NCBI GenBank assembly: GCA_933822405.4
Contig: CAKOGP040001858.1
Span: 62,001 to 126,000, forward strand
Reading direction: 5' to 3'
DNA from: Cylindrotheca closterium
Lineage: Eukaryota; Bacillariophyta; Bacillariophyceae; Bacillariales; Bacillariaceae
Length of the DNA stretch: 64,000 bases
Shown here: positions 43,701-55,100 of the stretch, one piece after another
Layout of the letters: the number at the start of each line of letters is the position of its first letter
Position numbering within the stretch: position 1 is the stretch's first letter
Notes under the pieces: generated by a model
Database searches by the model: none
Told to the model about the DNA's origin: nothing
Seen by the model: only the letters and a program-made list of their open reading frames with translations
Translations under genes and position numbers: made by a program

Positions 43701-46411
43701 TCAGCAACACACTGCAAATCCGACAAAACAGATTCAACAGATGTGTAATAACACGTCGGGCCTTTCGTAACTTTCAGTCGGTTCAAGATGCGATTGAAGT
43801 ACATTCCGATCGGGACCGCGCACGAGTACCCAGGAGCCTCTTCGTCTGTCACAGGGTCGCTAAAGATCTCGCAGAATTCAATCTCATTCAAAGATTCTTC
43901 AACAGAAAAGGCAATCTTGGTCCGAAGAGAATCTTCCAAGCTATGTAGGCACCCTGATTGGATTCCGGGAAGAGTCGTGTGCCGACCTTTTGAGGTTTTC
44001 TTTTGCCGAAGATCCCACCAGGACACGCGTATTGTCTTGCGTTGAAAAGCATTTGGTTGCACTTCAATATTTTGACTCAGCGGCAAGCAGCTTCGTATTA
44101 GATCAAGAAGATTCCCATTTACTTCAGTGTTTGCAGCCTTTCCAATGGCACCTCGTTCATTCAAATCTGCCTTCAGATAGCTAACAATCAAGCCAGCATC
44201 GGTCGCGGAGAAGGAGTTTCCAGAACCATCGTAGGTCATCTGCTGCTCGATGCGATCTTGCAACGATGTCGCGCCAACACCAGTGGACTCCAAATCATCT
44301 AATATTCGGTGCATCAATTGGACCTTGTCATCAAGCCGAAAGCTACCATACTGGCTGCTTTCCAGGCCCTTAAAGGCCTTTACCTTCGCCTTGTTTGAGT
44401 CAATGTCTGGGAGTTCAACGGCTTCGTTTTCTCGTATGGAATGATTCAAGGCAAATGCCCAAACAAAAGGTACCACAAAGGGTTTCTTCATTGGTGCCGT
44501 GGATACATAGAATTTTGGGGGCAAAGAGCATCTCTTATCATCCATTAATCCGTTGTCCTCGTCAAAGGTTGGTGGTAGCAGCGGCGTAAGCGGTTTCAAT
44601 AATACAGCCAGTCGCATTCCAGTCTTTCTCTTCTTTGGCTTGAGACTCTTGGGGTGCCTCCATACGACATTTCCATCCTTGTCCAAAGTTCTGTAGTGCG
44701 CATAGGGGTCTGGAGGGAATTCGGCATGCGTCCGCTCCACTCGACATACCAGTGGATAGGCTTCCAGATCTGGTGAATCTAACCATTCGTTGGTCCACCA
44801 AGTGTCAGAACCTCCTGTTATTCCTTTTGTTCTCTCCTTGAAGGCACGCTGCCACAGCGGCACTCGCAGAGGGTTCCTTGTCATCTTCCACAGCATATCT
44901 GGGTGCTTCTTTAAGAATGCCTTGTGCACTCCAGGGTAGTAGAGAATAGTGTCACCCACTTGTGGTACATACGTGTCAAGGTCAAAATTTTGCAATGCGT
45001 GTTCTCGTTCCAGCCAAGCTCGGTTCAGCTCTTGACCAAAGATTGGCGACACCCAACCGCCAACGTTTCTCACGTCCTTCTTCCGGTTCTTGGTTGCCGA
45101 TTCTGCAGTAGGCAACGTTGGTTTGTCGACAACCAAATTGGTCCAGCCATCTTCACCCTTGTCATCGTCCTTGGTCTGGCCCTCTTCGTCCTCTTGGCCT
45201 CGATCATCGCCAGTCGAGTTGCGTTTGCTTCTTCGTGGTGGCGCTGGGTCCTTCGGTGACCGATTGTAAAGCATCAAGTTCAGCGAAGTAGTAGCATCCC
45301 GAAGAGCTTTTGGAAATCGATCCAAAGCGTCAATCATTTGCATCTTGCGATCAAATGCCTCCCGCTGCACCATGCGCTCGAGAAGAGCTTGACGTTCTTC
45401 CTCGGTCTTAGCAACGTTCGCTTCTTGAATATCGTATTTGAGCAGCAGTCCTTCTAATTGAGGTGTTCGACGATCAATTTCCCTCAAGAGCTCCGAGCGA
45501 GTGTATCCCCCAAATTCCTCGCGCTCTTTCTTGTCTTGCTCCATCTTCTTTTCAAAGTTTACGATCCGTTGCTTCTTTTCAGTAAACACTTGCATTCTAC
45601 GACTCCAGTAGCTTAATTCTTTGCCAGCAGCTTTCAAGTTCCGTGTCGCAGACTTGAGGGTATGCTTGCGTTGACGTCCAATCCGCCGAAACTCGTCATG
45701 AATCCATCGAACGACTCGGGGTTTCTTGGCGGCACGGCGAGCACCAGGTGCCTTGTTCACCTTGACAATTTCCTTTCCTCGAAAATCGTACTTGATGGCA
45801 TAGCTAACACCCCTCTTGGCCGATCTCGATCTTGAGCTTCTTTGTGGCAACATGATTCTTTCCACCTTTTTTCTTGGCTTGCGTTTGACTGGTTTTGCTG
45901 GCTTGAGAGAAGCAAATGCACTCGTACCAGATTTGCCAGCAAGTCCTAATTGCTGAAGACGTTGCTGATTTCGTTTAATTCGTTCCATTCGAAGCCTAAC
46001 GAACATTATAGATTTGGGATTGTTTGTTAGCGTTCATCAGCAAACGAAGCTTATGTGAAGAATGATGAATCAATGGCAGACTTACTTTTCATAGGAAGAT
46101 ATCCCCTCATCGTCACTATCATCGCTATCGTCGCTATCGTCACTAGATTCGTCGTCCCCTGATTCAGAATTGTCCGACTTGGACCCATCGTCGTCATCCT
46201 GATCGTCCTGCTCCTCATCTTCCTGATCGTCGTCTTCCTGGTCGTTACCATCGTCGTCATTGTCACTGCCTTCATCGTCGTCGTCGTCGTCGTCGAGATT
46301 TTTCGCAGCAGGCTTCTTATCGTTGTCTTCATCACTTTCAGAGTCATCTCTTGCTTCAAGAGCTTTATTCGACGCTTTGCCAGCCTCTTGAGAGTCCGAA
46401 TCGACGTCCAT
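37702..46411 (-). CDS. Giant multidomain chromatin protein (bromodomain, PHD, three HMG boxes, 4CXXC-type zinc finger, Tudor-like, AT-hooks)
   Basis: Four exons on the minus strand: 46411-46086, 45995-42074, 42001-40061 and 39996-37702 (introns 90, 72 and 64 bp), predicted 2827 residues. All phases agree, and neither the third nor the fourth exon has an ATG near its start. Order (approximate residues): acidic head 1-108; BRWD/PHIP-like segment VPQVGDTILYYPGVHKAF (~450); bromodomain ~812-890 (PVTDEEAPGY, DNCLLYN); second such segment WAPQSGDVVHYSRSLHAQF (~990); degenerate bromodomain-like ~1284-1330; PHD finger ~1667-1707 (CIVCGRSGDLVCCEGCP); HMG box ~1744-1812; Cys-rich 4CXXC/CDCA7-like finger ~2037-2090 spanning the last intron (YCHICHKR... 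DHCPICCLRCECSAC); HMG boxes ~2164-2236 and ~2263-2336; Tudor-like VGTKFKKHF ~2409-2458; five AT-hooks (KRGRPRK). Likely a nuclear reader of histone marks that bends DNA. Splitting into separate genes is possible but less likely. Confidence 0.72.
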
Positions 46412-47193
46412 AATGACTAGCACAACCTTTGTGGATGCTTTCCGCGCCAAGCCAAAAAGAAAATCACTTGATTTTGAATGTTTTTTTTCACGTGCACTGA
46501 TTTTTTATGAGAACACACACACACACACACGCGCACGATGTTTGCCGAATTCTATGAGGCGCTAAAGCTCAACCTATGCCGCAAAATCAGCAATGGACAG
46601 GTGATGAATAGCTACAGTTTAAGAGTCGATTGGAAAGTGGCTCAACGATCATAGTCAAGCATTGGCCATGGTCCAGAAAACAGCTGCTGCCGGTTGGACT
46701 TCATCATTTTTTCGTGTAGATTTTGTACGTGACTCGTAGGATTTGATCGAACGAATCAATCAATCATAATCATTGGATTTTCGCACAACCGCAAGCCGGC
46801 GACAGTACTGATAAAGGACGGACATCACAATCACCCCCTCGCAGTAGAATGTTGCATGTTCTATAAGGAGTTTGCCACCCGATGATCTGAGGGATATTGT
46901 CGAAACGGTCATGGGTGGTACATTAAGTACTCAAAATCGGGGACCGGGATGAGCCTTCACTACCGGTACAATACCGGTATGAACGCAAAGAAAAGGAAGA
47001 TGAGAAATCGCTACAAGTGACCAGCTTTCGCACTGACTGGCACTCGAATTCTGTCTCCTACGTACGTGTACTACTGAAAACTAGAGCAGTCTGATATAAT
47101 AATGAAATAGGGTTTCAAGAAAGTAATGTGTAATGGTGTATCCTTCTATTGCATGATTGTTGTAGCTGGCTATAACAAAATCTATGACAAAAT
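46412..47193. other. Promoter-side region of the giant chromatin gene
   Basis: About 780 bp, also the 3' side of the DUF6824 gene. Contains an (AC)n microsatellite at about 46514-46530, and two TACCGGTA palindromes 3 bp apart (46961-46968, 46972-46979). No coding frame accepted. Confidence 0.6.
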
Positions 47194-47958
47194 CTAGAAA
47201 TCTTGAAGGTTGTCAGCCATGATCTCAATCCATGCGACGTCGCTCCCCCTTCGGACAGCTGGGCTGAAGAAAATTGGAGTGGGATCCAATCCTGGTACAG
47301 CAGACTTCTGAACATCAGGCTTGACGATACTGGTACTCGTAGCAGCAGTAGTACTCTTCAATGTATCGTTGTGTTGTTTAGCCATGGACATGAGGGAGTT
47401 AGGAATCGAGACAAAATCGAATTTTGCATTCATTGCCTTGTTCATTTCTGCGATGGAGGTCTGCAGTTGGGTAGCATCGGCCATTTGGTGCAATGGTTGC
47501 GGCTCTGGGACTGTTGCCTTTTGCATCTCGGCTCTCTGTCGGCGCAAGCGGCTCATGGACTTGGACTTGGAACTTGAGCGGTACTGATCAGACAACAGGT
47601 CACGGAAAACGTATCCGATCTTTTCTCGGGCAGCAGAGTCGCTGACTTCGACCCAGATGGTGCTTCCATCTTGCGCCTTTCCGATCTTCTTGATAAAGGC
47701 GCCTCCTTGTGATCCGCAAGCTTGACGGACCATGGAGACAATGTGGGAGACGACTTGGGATTTCACGCTTCTGTTAATGGCGCTGGCGTACTGTGGAAGA
47801 TAAGCAGTTGCCATGATACGCAAACGTTTGTTTCCAGAGGATTGCTTGCACTCCTTTGCTCGTCCGATAATGACAGAGTAAGGTGATGGGACAAAGTCAC
47901 GTGGCAATTCCTTGAGAATGGCTGTTGGAGATTTGGAGGTGTTGGTAGTTTCGATCAT
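47194..47958 (-). CDS. DUF6824-domain protein
   Basis: Single exon, 254 residues from ATG 47958. Residues ~18-130 match the DUF6824 pattern abundant in diatoms: LPRDFVPSPYSVIIGRAKEC, GNKRLRIMATAYLPQYASA, VVSHIVSMVRQACGSQGGAF, WVEVSDSAAREKIGYVFRDLL and DQYRSSSKSK. The rest is helical and Met/Gln/Ser-rich with no recognised domain. The GxxxEC...GNxRxR motif resembles a small DNA-binding or regulatory module, but the function is not established. No signal peptide. Confidence 0.88.
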   Translation of the reverse strand: MIETTNTSKSPTAILKELPRDFVPSPYSVIIGRAKECKQSSGNKRLRIMATAYLPQYASAINRSVKSQVVSHIVSMVRQACGSQGGAFIKKIGKAQDGSTIWVEVSDSAAREKIGYVFRDLLSDQYRSSSKSKSMSRLRRQRAEMQKATVPEPQPLHQMADATQLQTSIAEMNKAMNAKFDFVSIPNSLMSMAKQHNDTLKSTTAATSTSIVKPDVQKSAVPGLDPTPIFFSPAVRRGSDVAWIEIMADNLQDF

Positions 47959-48349
47959 CGTTTTCAGTTTGATGCGAGTGTGCTATTATGAGCGCTGTTG
48001 AGAAACAAAACTGGAAAAGGAAACCAAGTTTATCAAAATGACTTTTTCAAACATTTCTCCGCCTGACAGAAGCTTGGCTGAAGCAGAATTCTCTGATTAA
48101 ATTTCATTGGTTGAAAACATGTTCTTCCAGTGAGCTGCGAATCGAGTGACTTTAAAGATGTTATGTTTGCGAAGCTGAGTGTCAATCGATGTTAAACAAT
48201 GTTCCGACATTGGCACACAAAGTTCAAACTTCTGAACCTTCTGAACGTGCGAAATGCCGGGTCATTTTCGGATTTGCCATGCTCCGAAGTCATCTCCAAG
48301 GTTATTTTCACCGAAATGCCGATATTAGGGTCATATCGGCTGATCTAAG

Positions 48350-48406
48350 CTCCGTAAATGCCATTTCGGCTGATTCGAATCTCCGAGAATGCCATTTCGG
48401 TTGATT
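48350..48406. repeat. 31-bp period repeat (two copies)
   Basis: Units at 48350-48375 and 48381-48406 share tccg(t/a)(a/g)aatgccatttcgg(c/t)tgatt. Related fragments (gaaatgcc) occur just upstream at 48250-48320, so a longer degenerate array may be present. Confidence 0.65.
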
Positions 48407-48918
48407 ACAGTCATTCCGAAATTCCACCTGGCGGCGAAACACGTCAGATTTTGTCTTGAAGAACAAAATACTTTATTCTACCGGTACAGGAACGTTCTGG
48501 TTGAAACAGGTCGTTCCCCAAGAGACAGTAATGGGGGAGATGAGAATCGCGAATATAGTGGCTAATTTGCTTGTCGTCGAAATCGATTTCCATATGACAA
48601 AGAAGTTCTTATTTGTTGATGGAGAGCTTCAACGATCTCTTTCTGAAGGCGTCGAAACAATAATTTTGCTCTAGTCGAAATAGCGTTGTTGCGGTCATGT
48701 ATAATTTCTTTGGGCAAACTTCAATGAACTTTTGCGGATTTGGCGGCAAAGATCAGCAAGAAGTTGGCAAAGGAACTTCTGGACACTTGGTGTATCATCA
48801 AAGAAGCAGTTTTGAACAATCAACGCCTGGCCTCCGGGCGAACAAGGGATCTACTGTACTTTACCGGCTAATCAATCATGTGCTCTACGGCAGTAGAACC
48901 ATCGCCCTTTGCCAACCC

Positions 48919-49226
48919 TTATGAATGTGAGTTGGATATACAACCACCTTTTTACATTTCGACCACGCATGGAGTTCTAACGAATACTGGCATGAAAAGC
49001 TAATCGTTATGAATGTATACTACCGGTATACAAGGAGCGACCTTTTCACATTTCGACGACGCATAGCAGAGCACCAACGAATAGTACTGTCATGAAAAAA
49101 ACTAGGTAAAGGTCATTCAATGTTATGAATGTGATTTGGATATACAACCACCTTTTTACATTTCGACCACGCATAGAGTACTAACGAATACTGGCATGAA
49201 AAAAACTAGTTAAAGGTCATTCAATG
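48919..49226. repeat. Three-copy tandem repeat of about 88-116 bp
   Basis: Copies begin at 48919, 49007 and 49124, each starting ttatgaatgt and containing (t/c)acatttcgac(c/g)acgcat, then aacgaata and catgaaaa. Copies 1 and 3 are closest; copy 2 has extra sequence including TACCGGTA. Non-coding. Confidence 0.8.
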
Positions 49227-49742
49227 ACGGTGAAACTAAAAAGTTTGGTTGATCAATTTTTAAAGGAACCGGTATACTGTAGCATGGCCTGGTTTCCAAC
49301 GATCTCTGCTTGAAGAATTCGGTTTGACTCAAGTTCAAACTTGTATTGGTGATCAACGCCAAAGAATTTGACTGCTGGTGTTTTTCAACGTAACATTCTG
49401 CTTAACGATTACTTATATGGGTTCAACATACACTGTTTTTGAATTTGTGGAGTTCGTCACATTTGGGTTCGCCGTCGAACCTCACGTAATTTTCATACAA
49501 TTGGCAGTCAAAAATCCCCGCTTTTGTCGCATCACATAGAAAAAACCTGGGAAAAAACATCTAAAAGGAGTCTTGTTTTGGTGATCTCCAAGACTCGCGA
49601 GATATAAATGAGATGGATGATACCCGCTCACAAAAATACAAACCAATCCAATCTCAGGATTTCGATTCCCCCACAAGGCAGATAAACTTGACCATCATCC
49701 CATTGCAGCTATTAGCGACAAAGTAGCTTTCCCGACAAAAAG

Positions 49743-51741
49743 ATGAAGGCCAATTATTCCAAGCTAGCAGTGTTCCAAATTCTTATATTGGCCACACTCA
49801 GCCAACATTCTACTGCAGACCTGACAACATTCAATGAGCCTTGTCTTGGTGTCGTCGGTCAATTTTCCGACAACAGGGATGGTCTACTATGCCAAACTCC
49901 TTCTGGAATGTTATACAATATTTCATCAGTCGGTGACGCTTGGGTCGAAAAGCATATGCTCACCGGAGAACTCTTCTCCGGAGAGACCATCCTTCAGATT
50001 CCTGCCAACACTATTCTAAATACAGACACAGACACGCTGGAAATGGATCAACCACCGGCGCTAAACGTAAAGGACCCAGAAGGAAGAAGGCTTCGGCAGC
50101 TTACGAAAACAGAAGGCGACAGGACAGTCCTTGCTGTGCGGGTGCTCGCTTCCAATAGTAAAACATCCCACGATGCGGAAGAAATTTCACATTCCATCTT
50201 TGGCGGTCCCAACGACTATGTCAACCTCAAGTCCCAAGTCCAAGCCTGCTCTCACGGGAAACTCAACTTTCAAAAGCGTCCTGATTTGAATGGCATCGAT
50301 ACCAATATCCGCAATGGAGTTGTCACAATTAAAGTCAACATGGCTGTCAACGTCGGGCATTCCAAAATAGTCAATGCCGTCTCACAAGAGATCAATCGTC
50401 AATTCGGAATGTCGCACGTGGATATTGCTGATCATGTCATGTATTGTTTGCCAAATGGAGCTTATGGAGGAGTTGGGTTTGCTCTTATGAACCGAGGCCT
50501 TTCAGTCTACAATGATAAGTTGTGCACTTCGGTCAGTACGCAAATGCACGAAGTTGGGTAAGTTTGCCACACTAAACAGCACTGACATTGCACTCAAGGC
50601 TAGCAACATTCTAACCATATCCCTTGAAACATGCAGTCACAACTTAAACCTTGGACACTCGTCAGAAGGAACGGAAAAGTATGGAGACCAAACTGGAGTG
50701 ATGGGATACTCTTATCGAAAAAACGAGGCTCCCAAGATGTGTTACAAGTGAGTCTACAATTACAACACAGTTCATGCCGAGTTTGACCCGTCTAACTTAT
50801 TTGCTTGCCATCGCAGTGCTGCAAAGAGCTTCCAACTCGGATGGTTCCGCGATAAGTCTTCTTCGTACACTCCAGGAGAACCAGGGTGGGTCGACGACCG
50901 TACATTCAACCTTGCTAGCATCGTGGACTACGACACTTCCAACTTTGATGTCGCTGTCGAGCTTGTACAACCAGCGAAGCAGTCGAATTTTTACATCAGC
51001 TTCAATGCCGGGAAAGGGTTCAACTCTGGAGTGAGAGAAGCAAAGAACCAAGTTTTGGTCTTTGAGAAGAAGTCGATCGATGGAAGCGATTCTTCTCGTG
51101 TTGCGGATCTATCTTCGGGTGAAAGTTTCATTATTTCCGATTACAATGGGGCTCCAGGAGACAAGTTGACGATTACAGCAAGGTCAATCAATCTTGGAAC
51201 CAGTGAAGCCGTCGTGCGAGTTCGATTGGAACGAGCTATTGCCCCTACTCCTGTTCCTACGAAAAGCCCAACTCCATCACCAACGCTCTATCCGACGAGT
51301 GCTCCAACATACAATCCTACTAATTCACCTACGGACGTCCCCACTCGTGTACCAACCAATGTTCCAACATCGGCTCCAACCTCATCCCCTACAAGCAGTC
51401 CAACAAGAAGTCCAACCCCCAAACCGACCAGAGTTGTTGAAACATCACCACCACAAAGCCCAACAGGAGGAGTAGAAGGGAGAAATCCAACTCCTGATAA
51501 TGTCACAACCACCACACAAACTTCTTGTAGTGAGCAATACCATTCATGTACCACCAAAGATGACTGTTGTAACGGAATGGTGTGCCAAAGAGTGATTGGT
51601 ACATATGGTTTTATGAATATCTGCCAATTACTTCGCCAAGAGACCAAGGATAAGGCTCCACGATCAGCAACGGGTGCTGGCAAACGTAGATTGCGGGGTG
51701 ATAGTTCTGTCAGCAGACTTCAGAATCCTGAAATAGCATAG
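49743..51741 (+). CDS. Gametolysin-like M11 metallopeptidase (array member 1)
   Basis: Exons 49743-50557, 50637-50747 (111 bp) and 50817-51741, 616 residues. Signal peptide-like start (MKANYSKLAVFQILILATLS). The N-terminal prodomain has NEPCLGVV and LLCQTPSGMLY; the catalytic domain follows GDRTVLAVRV. The zinc site MHEVGHNLNLGHS (HExxHxxxxxH) is formed across intron 1, and GVMGYSYR is the probable Met-turn. A beta-rich domain (FYISFNAGKGFNSGV) follows. This copy has the longest Pro-Thr linker (PTxxPT repeats, about residues 415-485), then the six-Cys module (CSEQYHSCTTKDDCCNGMVC...C) and RRLRGDSS. M11 zinc proteases of green algae digest cell-wall hydroxyproline-rich proteins; here a wall or extracellular-matrix role is inference. 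Secreted. Confidence 0.85.
51240..51445 (+). repeat. Pro-Thr-rich coding repeat
   Basis: About 200 bp of imperfect 12-bp units encoding PTxxPT motifs (SAPTYNPTNSPTDVPTRVP) in array member 1. Related but shorter arrays occur in the other members and change length between them. Confidence 0.75.
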
Positions 51742-52516
51742 TCTATTCAACATCAAAGTGATCGGGATGGTACGAAATCTTGGGATAATGTGAAACAACC
51801 GAGCAAAAACTATTGATATCAATGACGATTTACATTGGGGATAGCTTTTCACACAAGAAATGCTTGAAATACAAGCATGCACAGATAAAGTTTAAGACAG
51901 TTTAGCAATGACTTGGATATGTTTGAACCTCGCAATAATTTTGTCAGGGCATTGATAGTTCGGCTTTCTGACGCCATGCTGCTAGTACTGAGTCTTCCAA
52001 CTTGACGAATCTCATCATTCCAGGTTTGACCATATCATGCAGAGAAAAGTTGTCAAAAGAGTAAAATGAACCTCATTCCTCATCACTGCTGGTTGTGGTT
52101 GAGGGAAAGGTTTCGTATCTTCTCGGATCAGAATGCGGCAACAGAAGGACTTGATTCGGAAGCATTGGAACCTTTGTACCATTGCAAAAACTTGGTTCAA
52201 TCGGTCTTTGGTGACGGAGGACAACAATTCTATGTGGTGAAGTTTCTGCAATGTGTATCTTTGGTTAGCGGTTTCAGACCCGAATGAATCCTCTTGAGTA
52301 GTGCCAAAATTATCTAGTGAATGTTCCGGTCGTTAAATACAAAATAGCGCTCCGTTCGGAAAACTCGAGGGAGACAGTCTTATTTTGGTAGAAAAAACAC
52401 GCGGGCACGCTGGTTTGGATTTTGACCCACAAAACATCATCATTTTCAAACACAAACCGAACGGATCTCGTCATTATACTTCAATTTCAATACACAGCTC
52501 GCATAATCCGAGCATT
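51742..52516. other. Spacer between protease array members 1 and 2
   Basis: About 775 bp. The part around 52180-52260 (ggttcaatcggtctttggtga...) is similar to sequence before member 3 (about 54785-54880) and more weakly to that before member 1 (about 49336), so the flanks were duplicated with the genes. No intact gene was recognised. Confidence 0.6.
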
Positions 52517-54378
52517 GTGAAGAAAAAAAGAAAACCGACAGCTTCAAGCTTTCGGCGTGGCTGCAGATCCTTACTTTGGCCACGTTAAGTCATCCATCAA
52601 TCGCCGACCTCGCAAGATTCAACGAGCCTTGTTTTGGTGTCGTCAGCGATCGATTCTCCGTCGACAGAGATGATCTGCTCTGCCAAACTCCTTCTAGAAT
52701 GTTATACAATGTTTCATCGGTCGGCGATGCTTGGGTCGAGAAGAATCTACTCTCTGGAGAACTCTTCTCGGGTGAGACCATCCTTGAGATTCCTACCGAC
52801 ACTATTCTAAATACCAATACGCAAACGCTAGAGATGGATGAACCCCCATCACTTCACCTTAAAGATCAGGAAGGCAGAAGACTACGGCAGCTTGCGAAAA
52901 CAGAAGCGACAAGACAGTCCTTGCCGTCCGCGTTGTTACATCAAACAGCGATGCATCCAACAATGAAGAAGAGATATCCAATGCCATCTTTGGCGGTCCC
53001 AACGACTATGTGAACCTCAAGTCACAAGTCCACGCTTGCTCTCACGGCAAACTAAACTTCCAAAAGCGTCCAGACCTGAACGGAATCAATACAAGTATTT
53101 GCAATGGAGTTGTCACCATCAAGGTTAACATGGCAGTTGAAGTCGGACACTCAAAAATTGTCAATGCCGTATCATAATAGATCCTTCGACAATTCGGCAG
53201 GACCCACATGGACATTGCAGACCACGTGATGTATTGCTTGCCTCTCGGAGCCTTTGGTGGTGTTGGTTATTCTATCATGAACAGAGGTCTTTCTGTATAC
53301 AATGATAAGCTGTGCACCTCTGTCAGCACTCAAATGCACGAAGTTGGGTAAGTCTTGCTTGGCCAACTGAACTTGACATCGGAATGTCAATCGTCCCATG
53401 ATCTCACCATGTCGCTTGTCATATGTAGCCACAACTTGAACCTTGGGCACTCATCAGAAGGTACCGAAAAGTATGGAGATCAAAGTGGAATGATGGGATA
53501 CTCTTATCGATCCAACGAGGCTCCCAAGATGTGCTACAAGTGATTGCAAAATTGCAATTGCAAAATTCAGGTTGTGTGATTACCCCGAGTTACACTCGTC
53601 TAATTTATTTTCTTATTATTGCAGTGCCGGAAAGAGCTTCCAATTTGGGTGGTTCCGGGACAAGACGTCTTCGTACACTCCGGGAGAACCTGGCTGGGCA
53701 GATGATCGTGCCTTCAATCTTGCTAGCATCGTTGACTACGATACTACCAACCACGACGTGACTGTCGACATCGTGCAACCGCAGCTCCAACTTAATTATT
53801 ATGTCAGTTTCAATGCCGGCAAAGAGGTCAACTCTGGAGTCAGAGAAGGAAATAATCAAGTACTTATTTTCCAGAAGGCATTGATCGATGGGAACGATTC
53901 TTGGCGCGTTGCCGATCTTGCTGCTGGCCAATCTTTCACCGTATCTGACTTCAATGGTAAAACGGGAGACAAGTTTACGATATCTGTAAACTCAATCAAT
54001 CTTGGAACCAGCGAAGCAGTTCTCCGAATGCGGTTGCAGCGAGCCAGACGCCCAACTCCGTCACCAACTCGTTTTCCGACAAGAGCTCCAACAGCTGCTC
54101 CCACACCCAGACCAACTCGTGGTGCTATAGGAAGAAATCCTACACCAGATGGTTCAGGTGTTATCGATTCCTCCTGCCAGGGTGCTTATCAGGCTTGCTC
54201 GAACACCGCAGAATGCTGTGCAGGGTACTTCTGCCGCAGAGTATGGGTTTCTCCAATGTTTGCAGAGCAGTTGCTAAGAACTCCAAGGACACCTAACTGG
54301 TGGGACCGTAGATTGCGTGGTGATAGCACTGTAAATAGGCTTCAATATCCTGAAGATGAATTGGCCACGTCAAACTAA
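52517..54378 (+). pseudogene. Decayed M11 metallopeptidase gene (array member 2)
   Basis: Closest relative is array member 1. Exon-like parts 52517-53347, 53429-53539 and 53625-54378 keep the shared splice positions, and the middle exon is again 111 bp. Damage: the start codon position reads GTG; a 1-bp deletion near 52905 shifts the frame after KTEA; two consecutive stops (TAA TAG, 53175-53180) replace Gln-Glu of the homologue; intron 2 has a weak donor (gtgatt); and near 54238-54290 two compensating indels scramble the six-Cys module. The prodomain motif is CQTPSRMLY instead of CQTPSGMLY. The zinc-site region (HEVG / HNLNLGHSS) is still readable. It is almost certainly not translated as a full protease; a sequencing error is an unlikely cause for several independent lesions. 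Confidence 0.82.
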
Positions 54379-55100
54379 GGGTAGCGGTTCGGATTCGGTA
54401 GTACTACCCACCGCATGTCAACTGGGGAAGAAAAATTGGGAAAATTAAGCTCGGAATTGCACAATAGATGATCTGGGATCGACCATCATTGTTATCATTC
54501 TACCATGATCACGGCTCCCAAAAAACATAGAAAAAACTTGTCATCTGATAGAGATACTAAATAGAATATTACTGGAACCATTGATATCGTCTTTGTTACA
54601 TTTTCTATTTATTTTTCAAATGTGTTGAATGACCTTTATCAATTACTGTATCATCACTGACATATCGAGAATTTCAGTCTTAAGAGTAGTAAAGGTACAA
54701 GGGTGGCAACTACAAAGTCCGCAGGATGATGTTGCCCACACCTGTTTCCAAGATCCAGACTTCGTTTTTCGATACATGTGTAAAAATCTGGTTCAAACGT
54801 ACTTTGGTGATGAGCACCAAACATCTTTTTACGCCACCAAGATGGGTTGCGTATTTAAGGTCGTTTGCGATTATCGCGACAAACAAGAAGAATCTTTTGA
54901 CAAGCCTAGAATTTGTTCGTCGAATATCTGCATTTTGATTTACAAGAAACTCCGATTTTTTGTTGACCTACAAGACCCGAAAATATCGCGTGGAAAAACT
55001 CGGTCACACAAACACAAAACCGTATCCACAAAATCGTTTCGACAACAAATTGAAACCGAAAAGCCCAAGTCAAAAGCAAGACAGAGACCATATTTATACG
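54379..55100. other. Spacer between protease array members 2 and 3
   Basis: About 720 bp. An open frame from 54629 crosses it and runs out of frame into member 3; it reflects the duplicated upstream block (ggttcaaacgtactttggtgatgagc at about 54793) and is rejected as a gene. Confidence 0.55.

Larger units (their letters stand above)
47959..49742. other. Long intergenic region before the protease array, with tandem repeats
   Basis: About 1780 bp without a credible gene. It holds the repeats listed separately, TACCGGTA at 48479-48486 and 49021-49028, and, at about 49336-49370, a block resembling sequence upstream of the next two protease genes. A TA/CA-rich leader precedes the first protease gene. 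Confidence 0.6.
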
